A stretch of 64,000 nucleotides of DNA from Gammaproteobacteria bacterium (lineage in GTDB: Bacteria > Pseudomonadota > Gammaproteobacteria > Pseudomonadales > Pseudohongiellaceae), in NCBI GenBank assembly GCA_030828385.1, contig JAURCS010000014.1, positions 1 to 64,000 of the forward strand, in the 5' to 3' direction. Position numbers and translations under genes: made by a program. Under the pieces are notes generated by a model. It had not been told where the DNA came from. It ran no database searches and was given only the letters and a program-made list of their open reading frames with translations. Shown here piece after piece: positions 33,301 through 40,480 of the stretch (the stretch's first letter is position 1; every line of letters begins with the position of its first letter).

Positions 33301-34224
33301 TTTTCGGATAGTATTTGCGGTATCCCGAATTTCTTTTTCACCACTGAGAAAAACCAGAATATCGCGATGAGGGATAGGTAATTTTTTGCCGATTTTCCGG
33401 ATTTCATAAATGGCGCTGACAATACGTTCATCAAGGTCTTCTTCGTTTTTATCGGCGCTCTGGTAAACGAAATTTACTGGATAGGTTCGACCGGACACCT
33501 CTATAACCGGGGCATTGTCGAAGTGTACGGAAAACTTATCCACATCAATGGTTGCCGAAGTCACAATCAGCTTCAAATCAGGCCTTCTGCGTAGCAGGCG
33601 TTTGAGATAACCCAGCAGGAAATCAATATTCAAACTACGCTCATGCGCTTCATCAATGATGAGCGTGGCATATTTATTTAGAAACGGGTCTTCACGAATT
33701 TCTGATAACAGAATCCCGTCTGTCATCAGCTTGACGTAGGTTTTTTCATCCGTGTTATCCTGAAACCTGACCTGGTAGGCCACGGCACTGCTACCACTCA
33801 CTGCCAGTTCTTCGGCAATTCTATTACACACCGTTCGGGCAGCCAGTCTTCTTGGTTGTGTGTGTCCAATCATGCCTTTAATTCCGAGCCCCATATCCAG
33901 GCATAACTTGGGTAACTGGGTAGTCTTACCCGAACCGGTTTCGCCAGCAACAATGACCACCTGATGTTGGCTAATTAGGTCTCGAATAGCATCAATGGAC
34001 TGGCTGATTGGTAATTCTGGCGGGAAATTTATTGAAGGTAATGCGGATTTTCTGGCAAGTGCTTGCTGGCATGAGGCCTGAATTTTTGATTCAAGTGCTT
34101 TCAGCTTTTCGGCTTGACCCACCTTTTCCTGGCGTATTTTTTGCAAAGATACGCGGAAATGGTGCTGATCTTTAGTCATACACTGTTGAATGGCGTTTGA
34201 GAGTTGTTTTAGCGAGACGGCCAC
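30355..34224 (-). CDS. hrpA: ATP-dependent RNA helicase HrpA
   Basis: 1289 residues, full length for HrpA (about 1300). The DEAH-box core has Walker A GETGSGKTTQLPK, the DEAH Walker B LIIDEAHERSLN, SATID and QRAGRCGR, followed by the HA2 and OB-fold regions and the long DUF3418 C-terminal domain. E. coli HrpA helps rescue stalled ribosomes and process mRNA. The start is a GTG at 34224 (MAVSLKQLSNAIQQC) with a weak ribosome site. Confidence 0.96.
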   Translation of the reverse strand: MAVSLKQLSNAIQQCMTKDQHHFRVSLQKIRQEKVGQAEKLKALESKIQASCQQALARKSALPSINFPPELPISQSIDAIRDLISQHQVVIVAGETGSGKTTQLPKLCLDMGLGIKGMIGHTQPRRLAARTVCNRIAEELAVSGSSAVAYQVRFQDNTDEKTYVKLMTDGILLSEIREDPFLNKYATLIIDEAHERSLNIDFLLGYLKRLLRRRPDLKLIVTSATIDVDKFSVHFDNAPVIEVSGRTYPVNFVYQSADKNEEDLDERIVSAIYEIRKIGKKLPIPHRDILVFLSGEKEIRDTANTIRKDKSLDLEVLPLYARLTNKEQNRVFQSHTKQRIVLATNVAETSLTVPGIGYVIDSGMARISRYSVRSKIQRLPIEAVSQASANQRAGRCGRLCPGTCVRLYSEEDFNSRPEYTDTEITRTNLASVILQMLVLKLGDIESFPFVDPPETTAVKDGFKILEELGAVNGQGKITHAGRQMASFPVDPRLARIILTGAQFNCLNEILIIVSALSIQDPRERPQDKRQAADEAHSRYRHPESDFMAWVNLWQFFEGNRQALGKNRLGKFCHKYFLSYMRMTEWREVHRQLKLLSQEMKFSVNSEPASYEKIHLSLLSGLVSNVANRLDDQTYLGARNRKFRVFPGSELHGKKYPWILAAELVETSQLFARMNARVEPGWIEDQSKALLKYHYAEPHWEKRRGKVIALEKVTLYGLVLAENRKVVYSSIDPHVSREIFIREALVPAQINTRLDFYRHYVDLKKEIESLEDKTRRKDILLGDDDLVTLFEPLIPAEVLDQASLERWAKRLSKEDASKLFFNKHDLQHSSGDVVNLQAFPDRIQAGHLSLELDYQFDPGKESDGVSVDVPVTVLMQLKETDLDWLVPGMLREKCIAMVKALPKSVRKNFVPVPDYIDRVLARIKLGEGDLKAVLATQLQSLTGISIPIEHWQEFILPDHLRMNINVLDDNGHLLGSGRDLIRLKEQFAEQSRQAMAEFSEATIERSGITNWDFGELESVHEIRQGGLTVLSWPSLIDEGESVSLKLADSPVVARKQTRAGVARLYMLKNRQQLKYLQKHLLQDPLTFPLMKNFGGQKNLVSGLIQASYQSAFGLDATLPANKVEFESTYEAGRVSLIKTSTKLEALLIRILTEFGKLKKQLEKYNKLEDLALQQDVGHQLNALVNENFLVETPVELLGEFPRYFSAISQRLEKYPGQKARDAEYSAMLQQWWLRYEERKSLFHGQHKSSDALEEFRWMLEELRVSLFAQVLGTRYPVSEKRLEKAWKAIE

Positions 34225-34263
34225 TTTGCTTAATTCAAAAGTGTGATTGTAGCAAATAGTCTC

Positions 34264-34389
34264 TTATATTTTCTTGAATTTCCGGTGTAATCTGAACTGA
34301 CTGGAGGTGACATAGGCTTCCATTTTTGCCAGCCTGTCCTGCTAGGTGGCAAATTTTCTGGCACAGTACTTGAATTCTCTGCGTTTGGA
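34264..34389 (-). pseudogene. pspC: pspC remnant (C-terminal end only, with in-frame stop)
   Basis: Read leftward, the frame gives EFKYCARKFAT, a TAG stop (34342-34344), then DRLAKMEAYVTSSQF and RLHRKFKKI ending at a TAA. The second part matches the extreme C-terminus of phage-shock protein C (E. coli: RLREMERYVTS and following). The membrane part of PspC and all of pspA and pspB are missing. It is divergent from the pspF remnant, the normal orientation of a psp locus. Confidence 0.72.
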
Positions 34390-34611
34390 ATAGTTCTTAC
34401 CGACTAAGGCATCCATAGCCTTTTCCTGATCATTATGCTGCCAATCCCGAGAATCTGATTGCGCCGGTCTCGCAGCGTAAGATGTCCTATCCCCTGCTTT
34501 ATCAGCAGAGTGTTCAGCTGAAGAACAATGCCGGGAACTGTCCATTTCTTCAGCAAAACCTGCATATCTGGCCTTTGCCTGCGCAGGCCTGAAAGCTTGC
34601 CTTTTGCTTCA

Positions 34612-34869
34612 CCCTACGGGCCCGGCGGAGTAAGACCCTCAACTCTTCTTGAAGAGACAGCGGCAGAAAATACCGGCGAAAATATCAGCGCAGATGACTT
34701 TGATTTTGGTGCCATAGGTTTTAAACACCGTGTACAGGAAATTGAAAAGAAAGTCTTACGGCGGGCGCTCAAGGAATGTCAGTTTAATCAGTGTAAAACA
34801 GCCAAATTACTTGACCTAAGTTACGATCAGTTACGCGGCTACATGAGAAATTACGATCTCAATAAATAG
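34612..34869 (+). pseudogene. pspF: pspF remnant (Fis-type DNA-binding end only)
   Basis: The frame ending at 34869 carries FKHRVQEIEKKVLRRALKE followed by FNQCKTAKLLDLSYDQLRGY, the factor-for-inversion-type helix-turn-helix at the C-terminus of PspF, the sigma-54 activator of the psp operon. The ~230-residue AAA+ domain is absent: hrpA starts only 390 bp upstream. The frame could start at 34528 or later, so a short DNA-binding fragment might still be made. Confidence 0.68.
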
Positions 34870-34892
34870 GCAGATATCGCCCTGTCCCATTC

Positions 34893-35240
34893 CTAGGCAG
34901 AGGTTTGCCCCCGGTGCTTGATACGGTAAATAATACTGAGAACAAGCGTTACGATTATGGCAAACAACATTGCCATAACCAGAGGAATCAGCGCACGAAT
35001 ACTGGTAGTCAGGTCCTCCGTAATGAGGTCAAGCATGAACACAATTAATGCAGGCGCCAGAATTTCTTCTTCCGGCAAGACATACCAGGGAGTAAAAATA
35101 ATAGCGAGTAACAGACTCTCCAGCAGATAAGTCATTTCGCGCCAAAAATAGCGCTTCATCACCTTCCAGCTGATTAGGCTGAAAACTACGCCCGCCGTCA
35201 GATAAATGCTCCAGGCTATATAATAATCCTGACTATCCAC
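34893..35240 (-). CDS. small inner-membrane protein, function unknown
   Basis: 115 residues with three or four hydrophobic segments (about 8-26, 38-55, 60-74 and 84-106) and short charged loops (MKRYFWREM, YRIKHRGQ). I do not recognise a family with a known role. A GTG at 35240 is the only good start; its ribosome site is poor. It lies alone between the pspF remnant and ycgN. Confidence 0.7.
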   Translation of the reverse strand: MDSQDYYIAWSIYLTAGVVFSLISWKVMKRYFWREMTYLLESLLLAIIFTPWYVLPEEEILAPALIVFMLDLITEDLTTSIRALIPLVMAMLFAIIVTLVLSIIYRIKHRGQTSA

Positions 35241-35368
35241 CCTGACTTTTCACGTTAACCATTTTGTTTAACCATTCGCCTTACCCATCAACCATAATTA
35301 TTTAGGCTGGGTATATTGTCCGTATTACTGCCAATTCAAACCCGGCCGCAACGTTTAGCAAAACACTA

Positions 35369-35836
35369 TCACTCAGGTTGCGAGCCATTTACCCATTCGA
35401 CAATATGCTCTTGCAATCCATCTTCATGAATAAATTCTTCGGAGATTACTTTGCCAGTCACTGTATTATCTGATGCTATCATGGCATTCCTGCTACCGGT
35501 TATCAAAGGGTGCCAAATGGGAAGAGACTTGCCCTCATGAAGTAGCCTGTAGGCACAGGTTCCGGGCATCCAGCTCAGATCTTCCAGATTTCCCGGCGTC
35601 AGAATTACGCAGTCCGGCACAAGTCGTTGACGCTTGTTATAAACGGTACAATTGCATTTTTCCTGATTCAGGTATCTACATACCACTCGCGTATAAAAAA
35701 CCTCACCGGAATCTTCATCTTCCAGTTTATGCAGGCAACACTTGGCACAACCATCACAGAGCGATTCCCACTCTTTCGTGGACATCTCGGTGAGGGATTT
35801 GCTTTCCCAGAATGGACGCGCTTTTTGACTGGAAAT
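35369..35836 (-). CDS. ycgN: YcgN/UPF0260 cysteine-cluster protein, probable ATT start
   Basis: 155 residues if started at the ATT at 35836. The Cys cluster CDGCAKCCLHK and later Cys residues (CRYLNQEKCNC, DCVILT, CAYRLL) match the CxxCxxCC zinc/iron-cluster family. The first ATG (35785) would drop KARPFWESKSLTE, which is conserved in E. coli YcgN. No ATG, GTG or TTG lies in that stretch, but an AGGAG sits 6 nt before the ATT. Function unknown. Neighbours ycgL and rnd are the usual ones. Confidence 0.87.
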   Translation of the reverse strand: MSSQKARPFWESKSLTEMSTKEWESLCDGCAKCCLHKLEDEDSGEVFYTRVVCRYLNQEKCNCTVYNKRQRLVPDCVILTPGNLEDLSWMPGTCAYRLLHEGKSLPIWHPLITGSRNAMIASDNTVTGKVISEEFIHEDGLQEHIVEWVNGSQPE

Positions 35837-35887
35837 AACAGACTCCTGAAAAACCTAATTGATTAACCGCACAGACAAAAGTACGCC

Positions 35888-36166
35888 CTAATCACCATCG
35901 AACAAAACCTGCCCAGTAATAACAGGAGGCAACTGAACAAAATAACCTTGCTCGCGAATTTCATTTAGCACTTTAGCCGGATCTACCCTTGCGAGATTTT
36001 TGTCGGGGGTTATTTCCAGTGACATAACTTCCTTAATTTTACCAAGCCGTGAACGCAATTCTCCTGGAATATTAGTTTCCGCTTTTGCAAACGGTACATA
36101 CACGTAAAGTTCAGGCTCGCGACTGCCTTTAAGAATAGTGCAATGCATTGCTTCAGGATTTTTCAT
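35888..36166 (-). CDS. ycgL: YcgL-domain protein
   Basis: 92 residues matching the YcgL fold (MHCTILKGSREPELYVYV at the start, EQGYFVQLPP at the end). Function is not known, but it is tightly linked to rnd in gammaproteobacteria. It overlaps rnd by 4 nt (ATGA), so translation is coupled. Confidence 0.93.
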   Translation of the reverse strand: MKNPEAMHCTILKGSREPELYVYVPFAKAETNIPGELRSRLGKIKEVMSLEITPDKNLARVDPAKVLNEIREQGYFVQLPPVITGQVLFDGD

Positions 36167-37344
36167 AGTTTAGTCATTGCCTGCAACAGACCAGGCATCA
36201 AAAGAGAATATCGCCAGCCCAGAAGTTCTTCTGGTAACAATGCTTGAGCATCCTGCTCCGCAGAAACCGATTCCCCTGCACGCATATTCTGAAGAATGGT
36301 AATAAGCCAGCGTTTGCGAATCAACATTTCCACCGGCATATTCAGCTCAAGAGCTTTCCCCTCAATGAACTTCTGCCCCTGCCGCAAACGGGTTTTGGTC
36401 TTGCCCTCGAGAGGTCTTGGCATTGGTTCGGGTAGATCAGCATCAGCAGCAGAACTGGCGATAGCTATCAGGGATAAAACCTCGCCCCCTTCATGATGCA
36501 AAAAATTAGCGTTTATCTCGTCAATGGTTCCCAACTCTTCAAGAGTCGCTGGAGCCAACCTGGCAATATCCAGCAGACTTTTGTCTTTTACTATCCAGTT
36601 TCTGGGCTTATCCCTTTTGCGTGCACGGTGCTCACGCCATTGCGCCAGGTGTTTAAGAATATTCAACTGTCTGGCATCAAGTTGCCAGGCGCCGCGAATA
36701 GCAAGATAGTAGTCTGAAAAATCCGAACTCAATTCCTTGCGATAGAGTGTCAGCAAGGAATTACACTCCTCCATGAACCATTCCAGTCTGTCTGTCTCCA
36801 GCAATGCACCATGCAACTGCTGATAAATTTCAGGCAGGTAAGCCACATCCTGAGCCGCATAGTGACACTGCTTTTCAGCCAGCGGTCGCTGCAACCAGTC
36901 TGATCGGGTTTCCCCTTTTGGAAGATCAATACCCAACATATTTTGTACCAGTGACTGATAGGAATTACCGAAGCCCTGATTTAAAAAGGCCGCGGCAATC
37001 TGGGTATCAAATACCGGCTCGGGAAGCAGCTCCATGGCAGTCATGAATACTTGCAGGTCTTCCGAACATGAGTGAAAAATCTTGGTAATAGACTGATTAT
37101 TCATCAGCTTACAGAATGAATCCCAATTGCTGATTCTAAGCGGGTCAATCAGATAGTTACCTGCTCCGGCATTAAGCTGTATCAAGCCGACACGAGGGAA
37201 AAATGTAGAGGTGCGAATGAATTCAGTATCCATTGCCAGAAATGAAGAGTCACGCCAGGTGGCACATAACTCATTCAGTGTCAGCTCATCCTCAACCAGA
37301 ATATAGCTTTCATTTGACTGAGGGGCGGCTGTAGTTTCGCTCAC
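36163..37344 (-). CDS. rnd: ribonuclease D
   Basis: 393 residues. The DEDD exonuclease motifs are visible: DTEFIRTSTF (Exo I), HSCSEDLQVF (Exo II) and YAAQDVAYLPEIY (Exo III). One or two HRDC domains follow from about residue 215 (WREHRARKRDKPRNWIVKD). It trims the 3' ends of tRNAs and small RNAs. The start is a GTG at 37344, 14 nt after recR. Confidence 0.96.
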   Translation of the reverse strand: MSETTAAPQSNESYILVEDELTLNELCATWRDSSFLAMDTEFIRTSTFFPRVGLIQLNAGAGNYLIDPLRISNWDSFCKLMNNQSITKIFHSCSEDLQVFMTAMELLPEPVFDTQIAAAFLNQGFGNSYQSLVQNMLGIDLPKGETRSDWLQRPLAEKQCHYAAQDVAYLPEIYQQLHGALLETDRLEWFMEECNSLLTLYRKELSSDFSDYYLAIRGAWQLDARQLNILKHLAQWREHRARKRDKPRNWIVKDKSLLDIARLAPATLEELGTIDEINANFLHHEGGEVLSLIAIASSAADADLPEPMPRPLEGKTKTRLRQGQKFIEGKALELNMPVEMLIRKRWLITILQNMRAGESVSAEQDAQALLPEELLGWRYSLLMPGLLQAMTKL

Positions 37345-37358
37345 AATTCTTGATTTCC

Positions 37359-37988
37359 CTAACCAGCCTGGTTCTTGTTAATCTGTAATCTACCGGCAAA
37401 AGAATGAATCAGGGTTCCACCATCGATATATTCAAGCTCTCCGCCTACCGGTACGCCATGCGCTATTCTTGATATTCTGATATTTCGGTCCTGCATCGCG
37501 GGCGAATTGAACTGCTCGGCAATATAATAGGCAGTAGCTTCACCTTCCACAGTAGGGTTGGTGGCCAGTATAATCTCGGAGATATCACTGTTTGTTACCA
37601 GATCTGTTAACTGGCCTATGCCTATTTCATCAGGGCCTATTCCATCTATAGGCGAAAGATGACCCATAAGCACAAAGTACAGTCCTTTATAGGAGGCCGT
37701 CTGTTCTACTGCAAAAACATCTGCCGGGGTTTCCACTACACAAATGGTTTGTTGATCCCGCGCGGGGTTCTGACAAATTCGGCACAGTGTGTCCTCGGAT
37801 AAAGTGCGGCACTTTTCACAATGACCGACACCATCTATAGCCGCCTGCAAGGCGTCAGCAAGGACCTTGCCACCATTACGATCTTTTTCCAGAAAATGAA
37901 GCACCATTCGCTGTGCAGACTTCGGACCAACACCCGGAAGACGGCGGAAGGCTTCTATTAACTGATCAATGAGAGGACTGTAATTCAT
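37359..37988 (-). CDS. recR: recombination mediator RecR
   Basis: 209 residues. The helix-hairpin-helix [17 protein letters not shown], the Cys4 zinc finger [16 protein letters not shown] and the Toprim domain ([13 protein letters not shown]) are all present. With RecF and RecO it loads RecA onto SSB-coated gaps. It is the third gene of the conserved dnaX-ybaB-recR operon. Confidence 0.98.
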   Translation of the reverse strand: MNYSPLIDQLIEAFRRLPGVGPKSAQRMVLHFLEKDRNGGKVLADALQAAIDGVGHCEKCRTLSEDTLCRICQNPARDQQTICVVETPADVFAVEQTASYKGLYFVLMGHLSPIDGIGPDEIGIGQLTDLVTNSDISEIILATNPTVEGEATAYYIAEQFNSPAMQDRNIRISRIAHGVPVGGELEYIDGGTLIHSFAGRLQINKNQAG

Positions 37989-38009
37989 ACCTGAGCTTTG
38001 CGTATTTTC

Positions 38010-38330
38010 CTAGAATGGAAATTTAAATCCTTCGGGTAAATTTAATCCGGACGCCATACCGGCAAGCTGATTTTTATTATTCTCTCCAACTTTACGGACA
38101 GCATCATTGACCGCTGCAGCAATCAAATCTTCAACCAGTGACTGCTCTTCGTTCATCAGGGTGCTATCCAGCGCAACCTTCTTCACATTGTGCTTGCCAT
38201 TCATGGTTACCTTGACGAGACCGGCGCCAGATTCTCCGATCACTTCTTTTTCAGCAAGTTCATTTTGAGTTTTCTCAAACTGTTCCTGCATTTCCTTTGC
38301 CTGTTTAAGCAAATTATTCAGGTCTGTCAT
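38010..38330 (-). CDS. ybaB: nucleoid-associated protein YbaB/EbfC
   Basis: 106 residues with the typical YbaB pattern: a helical N-terminus (LNNLLKQAKEMQEQFEKTQ), then KVTMNGKHNVKKVALD, and a Gly/Leu-rich end (MASGLNLPEGFKFPF). It is a dimeric DNA-binding protein. A good AGGAAG precedes the ATG, 28 nt after dnaX. Confidence 0.96.
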   Translation of the reverse strand: MTDLNNLLKQAKEMQEQFEKTQNELAEKEVIGESGAGLVKVTMNGKHNVKKVALDSTLMNEEQSLVEDLIAAAVNDAVRKVGENNKNQLAGMASGLNLPEGFKFPF

Positions 38331-38358
38331 AACTTCCTCTATAAAATTTTTGTATTAA

Positions 38359-40164
38359 CTAGTACTGCTTGGGTGAGGTAGGTTCAATCGTATCAGGCTG
38401 GATAACTCCGGAAAAACGCTCAAGAATCTCATTCACCATTTCATCATTTTGAAAAACCTGTATAGCAGTCTGCAATCGCTCCTGCTCCATACGCTCACGC
38501 CAGGCAGATGGAGTTTCAGCATCAATCTTGCCGGTTTTAATTTCCAGCTGAATATCTTCCTTGAAGTACTCATCAAACGCAGACTTGATGCGACGCTGCT
38601 GCTCTTCGTTAAATACTGACGTCTGGCTTTCATCCAGAGTTAAGGTAATGTGTGTGCCATTTACTTCCTGCAACAGGCAATTAGCGGTAATACTTCGAGT
38701 AATTCCATCCAGATCAAGCTGGAAAAAAAGTGAAATCCATTGATATGTGGATAGCTTTTTCAGGTTTATCGGGGCCTTACTGGGCACCTCACTTTCTTGC
38801 GTAGCCGGCAGTTCTGACTCTTTTTCTGCAGTGGTAATTTCTGTCTGAGCACTTACCTCGTTTTTAACCGCCTTATAAGCTGACTCCGCGCCTTGCGCTT
38901 TCTCCGTATCCTGCCAGGCAACCTCTTGCAGAGGAACCTCAACACGGGTGCTTATAAGCCTGGTGTGACCAGTGATGGCTTCATTTACCGGAGGCTTTTT
39001 TTTTACCTTTTCTGCCGGGTCCCGGGTATCAGACCCAGTTTCTTTGGCTGACAGCACGCTCTCTGGCACTATCGGTACGCCAGCGGGTGCAAAAGCAAGC
39101 ATGCGCAGTAAAGCCATTTCAAGTCCAGACCGAGCGTCAATGGCAAAGGGCAGATCTTCACGGCTTTTCAATGCAATCTGGTAAAAAAGTTGTAATGTTT
39201 CTGCCGGCATTTTGCCCGCATGATCCAGAACTTTTTGTCTGTCACCCTGTGAATTATCTATTCCATCCGGCAATACCTGGGCGATGGCAACACGATGCAG
39301 ATATGACAGCAAATCAGCAAGCACACTAGAAAAATTCGGCGCATGATCAGCGGCAGAGTCAATAATCCCAAGCATTGTTCCCGCATCATTTGCAATAAGT
39401 GTATCTACAAGTTGATGGATCACACTTTGATCTATCGTGCCCAAAAATGCTCTTACTGCAGTATCAGTTATATTACCTTCACAATAACCTATGGCCTGAT
39501 CCAGCAAGGTCAGGCAGTCGCGGACACTGCCCTGGGCCGCCCTTCCCAATTGCCATAAAGCTGGCTCTTCATAAGGAACCTTTTCTTCGTCCAGAATATA
39601 TTTGATATGTTCAACCAAACGTTCCGGGCTGATATTTTTCAGGTTGAACTGCAGGCAGCGTGATAACACCGTAATAGGCAGTTTTTGAGGGTCGGTGGTG
39701 GCAAGCAGAAACTTTACGTGGGGAGGAGGCTCTTCAAGGGTTTTTAACAAGGCATTGAAACTGTGGCCAGAAAGCATGTGGACTTCGTCAATGAGATAGA
39801 CTTTGAAACGCCCCCGGGTGGGTGAATACTGGACGTTATCAAGCAACTCCCTGGTGTCTTCAACTTTGGTTCTGGAAGCCGCATCAACTTCAATCAGGTC
39901 GATAAATCGCCCCTGATCAATTTCAGTGCAGGCACTACACACACCGCAGGGCTCAGAGGTCACGCCCTTTTCACAGTTAAGACAGCGGGCAAGTATGCGA
40001 GCAATAGTAGTTTTTCCAACTCCACGTGTCCCTGTGAACAGGTAGGCATGATGCAGGCGTTCATTATCAAGGGAATTAATCAGGGTCTTGAGGACATGTC
40101 CCTGGCCAGCCATTTCCCGGAAGTTACGGGGGCGCCACTTTCTTGCCAGTACCTGATACGTCAT
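38359..40164 (-). CDS. dnaX: DNA polymerase III tau subunit (gamma by frameshift)
   Basis: 601 residues. Walker A is GTRGVGKTTIARILA (near residue 45), a zinc-binding Cys group CEKGVTSEPCGVCSAC follows, then IDEVHMLS and sensor 1. It is the clamp-loader ATPase, and the C-terminal ~200 residues bind DnaB and the polymerase core. An A9 run at codons 387-390 is likely to make a shorter gamma form. It heads the operon with ybaB and recR and starts about 72 nt downstream of ffs. Confidence 0.97.
   Translation of the reverse strand: MTYQVLARKWRPRNFREMAGQGHVLKTLINSLDNERLHHAYLFTGTRGVGKTTIARILARCLNCEKGVTSEPCGVCSACTEIDQGRFIDLIEVDAASRTKVEDTRELLDNVQYSPTRGRFKVYLIDEVHMLSGHSFNALLKTLEEPPPHVKFLLATTDPQKLPITVLSRCLQFNLKNISPERLVEHIKYILDEEKVPYEEPALWQLGRAAQGSVRDCLTLLDQAIGYCEGNITDTAVRAFLGTIDQSVIHQLVDTLIANDAGTMLGIIDSAADHAPNFSSVLADLLSYLHRVAIAQVLPDGIDNSQGDRQKVLDHAGKMPAETLQLFYQIALKSREDLPFAIDARSGLEMALLRMLAFAPAGVPIVPESVLSAKETGSDTRDPAEKVKKKPPVNEAITGHTRLISTRVEVPLQEVAWQDTEKAQGAESAYKAVKNEVSAQTEITTAEKESELPATQESEVPSKAPINLKKLSTYQWISLFFQLDLDGITRSITANCLLQEVNGTHITLTLDESQTSVFNEEQQRRIKSAFDEYFKEDIQLEIKTGKIDAETPSAWRERMEQERLQTAIQVFQNDEMVNEILERFSGVIQPDTIEPTSPKQY
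38996..39004 (-). promoter_or_regulatory. dnaX slippery site (A9) for gamma-subunit production
   Basis: The codons read GTA AAA AAA AAG, giving nine A's and the same A-AAA-AAG heptamer used in E. coli dnaX. After a -1 slip the ribosome would read AAA GCC TCC GGT AAA TGA and stop, ending at residue 394. Downstream, CTGGT-CAC-ACCAG forms a perfect stem-loop that can be extended by AAGC/GCTT, a plausible stimulator. Transcriptional slippage on A9, as in Thermus dnaX, is the alternative. Confidence 0.75.
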
Positions 40165-40235
40165 AATATGCGACTATAATTTGTTTCAAGCTGATACTTT
40201 ATTGCAAGGTGTTTATCAGCGAAGATGTTAATGGA

Positions 40236-40347
40236 GGTACCTCCTGCCAGCCACACCCCGGCACATGAGTCAGCAGTTACCGTTGCTCCCTTCCGGGCCT
40301 GGCGGGGTTCACAGCCTATCATTGCGAGGGGACCGACAAGAGATACC
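40236..40347 (-). ncRNA. ffs: signal recognition particle 4.5S RNA
   Basis: About 112 nt, close to E. coli's 114. Read leftward it carries the universal SRP tip: CAGGCCCGGAAGGGAGCA, and on the other side TGTGCCGGGGTGTGGCTGGCAG, as in 4.5S RNA. The ends pair: 5' GGTATCTCTTG with 3' CAGGAGGTACC, allowing G-U pairs, which fixes the boundaries. It joins Ffh in co-translational targeting. It lies just upstream of dnaX. No U-run terminator is evident after it. Confidence 0.93.
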
Positions 40348-40480
40348 ATAAACTTTCCGGTGCTTTTACCGGTCAATCAACGATGGTAAACGGTTTATTG
40401 ATTATTGCAAAGCCTACGCGTCAAACGAGCCGCATTATGTGGAAATCAACAGCCGGAATCAACACCCTGAGCAGGAAAAA

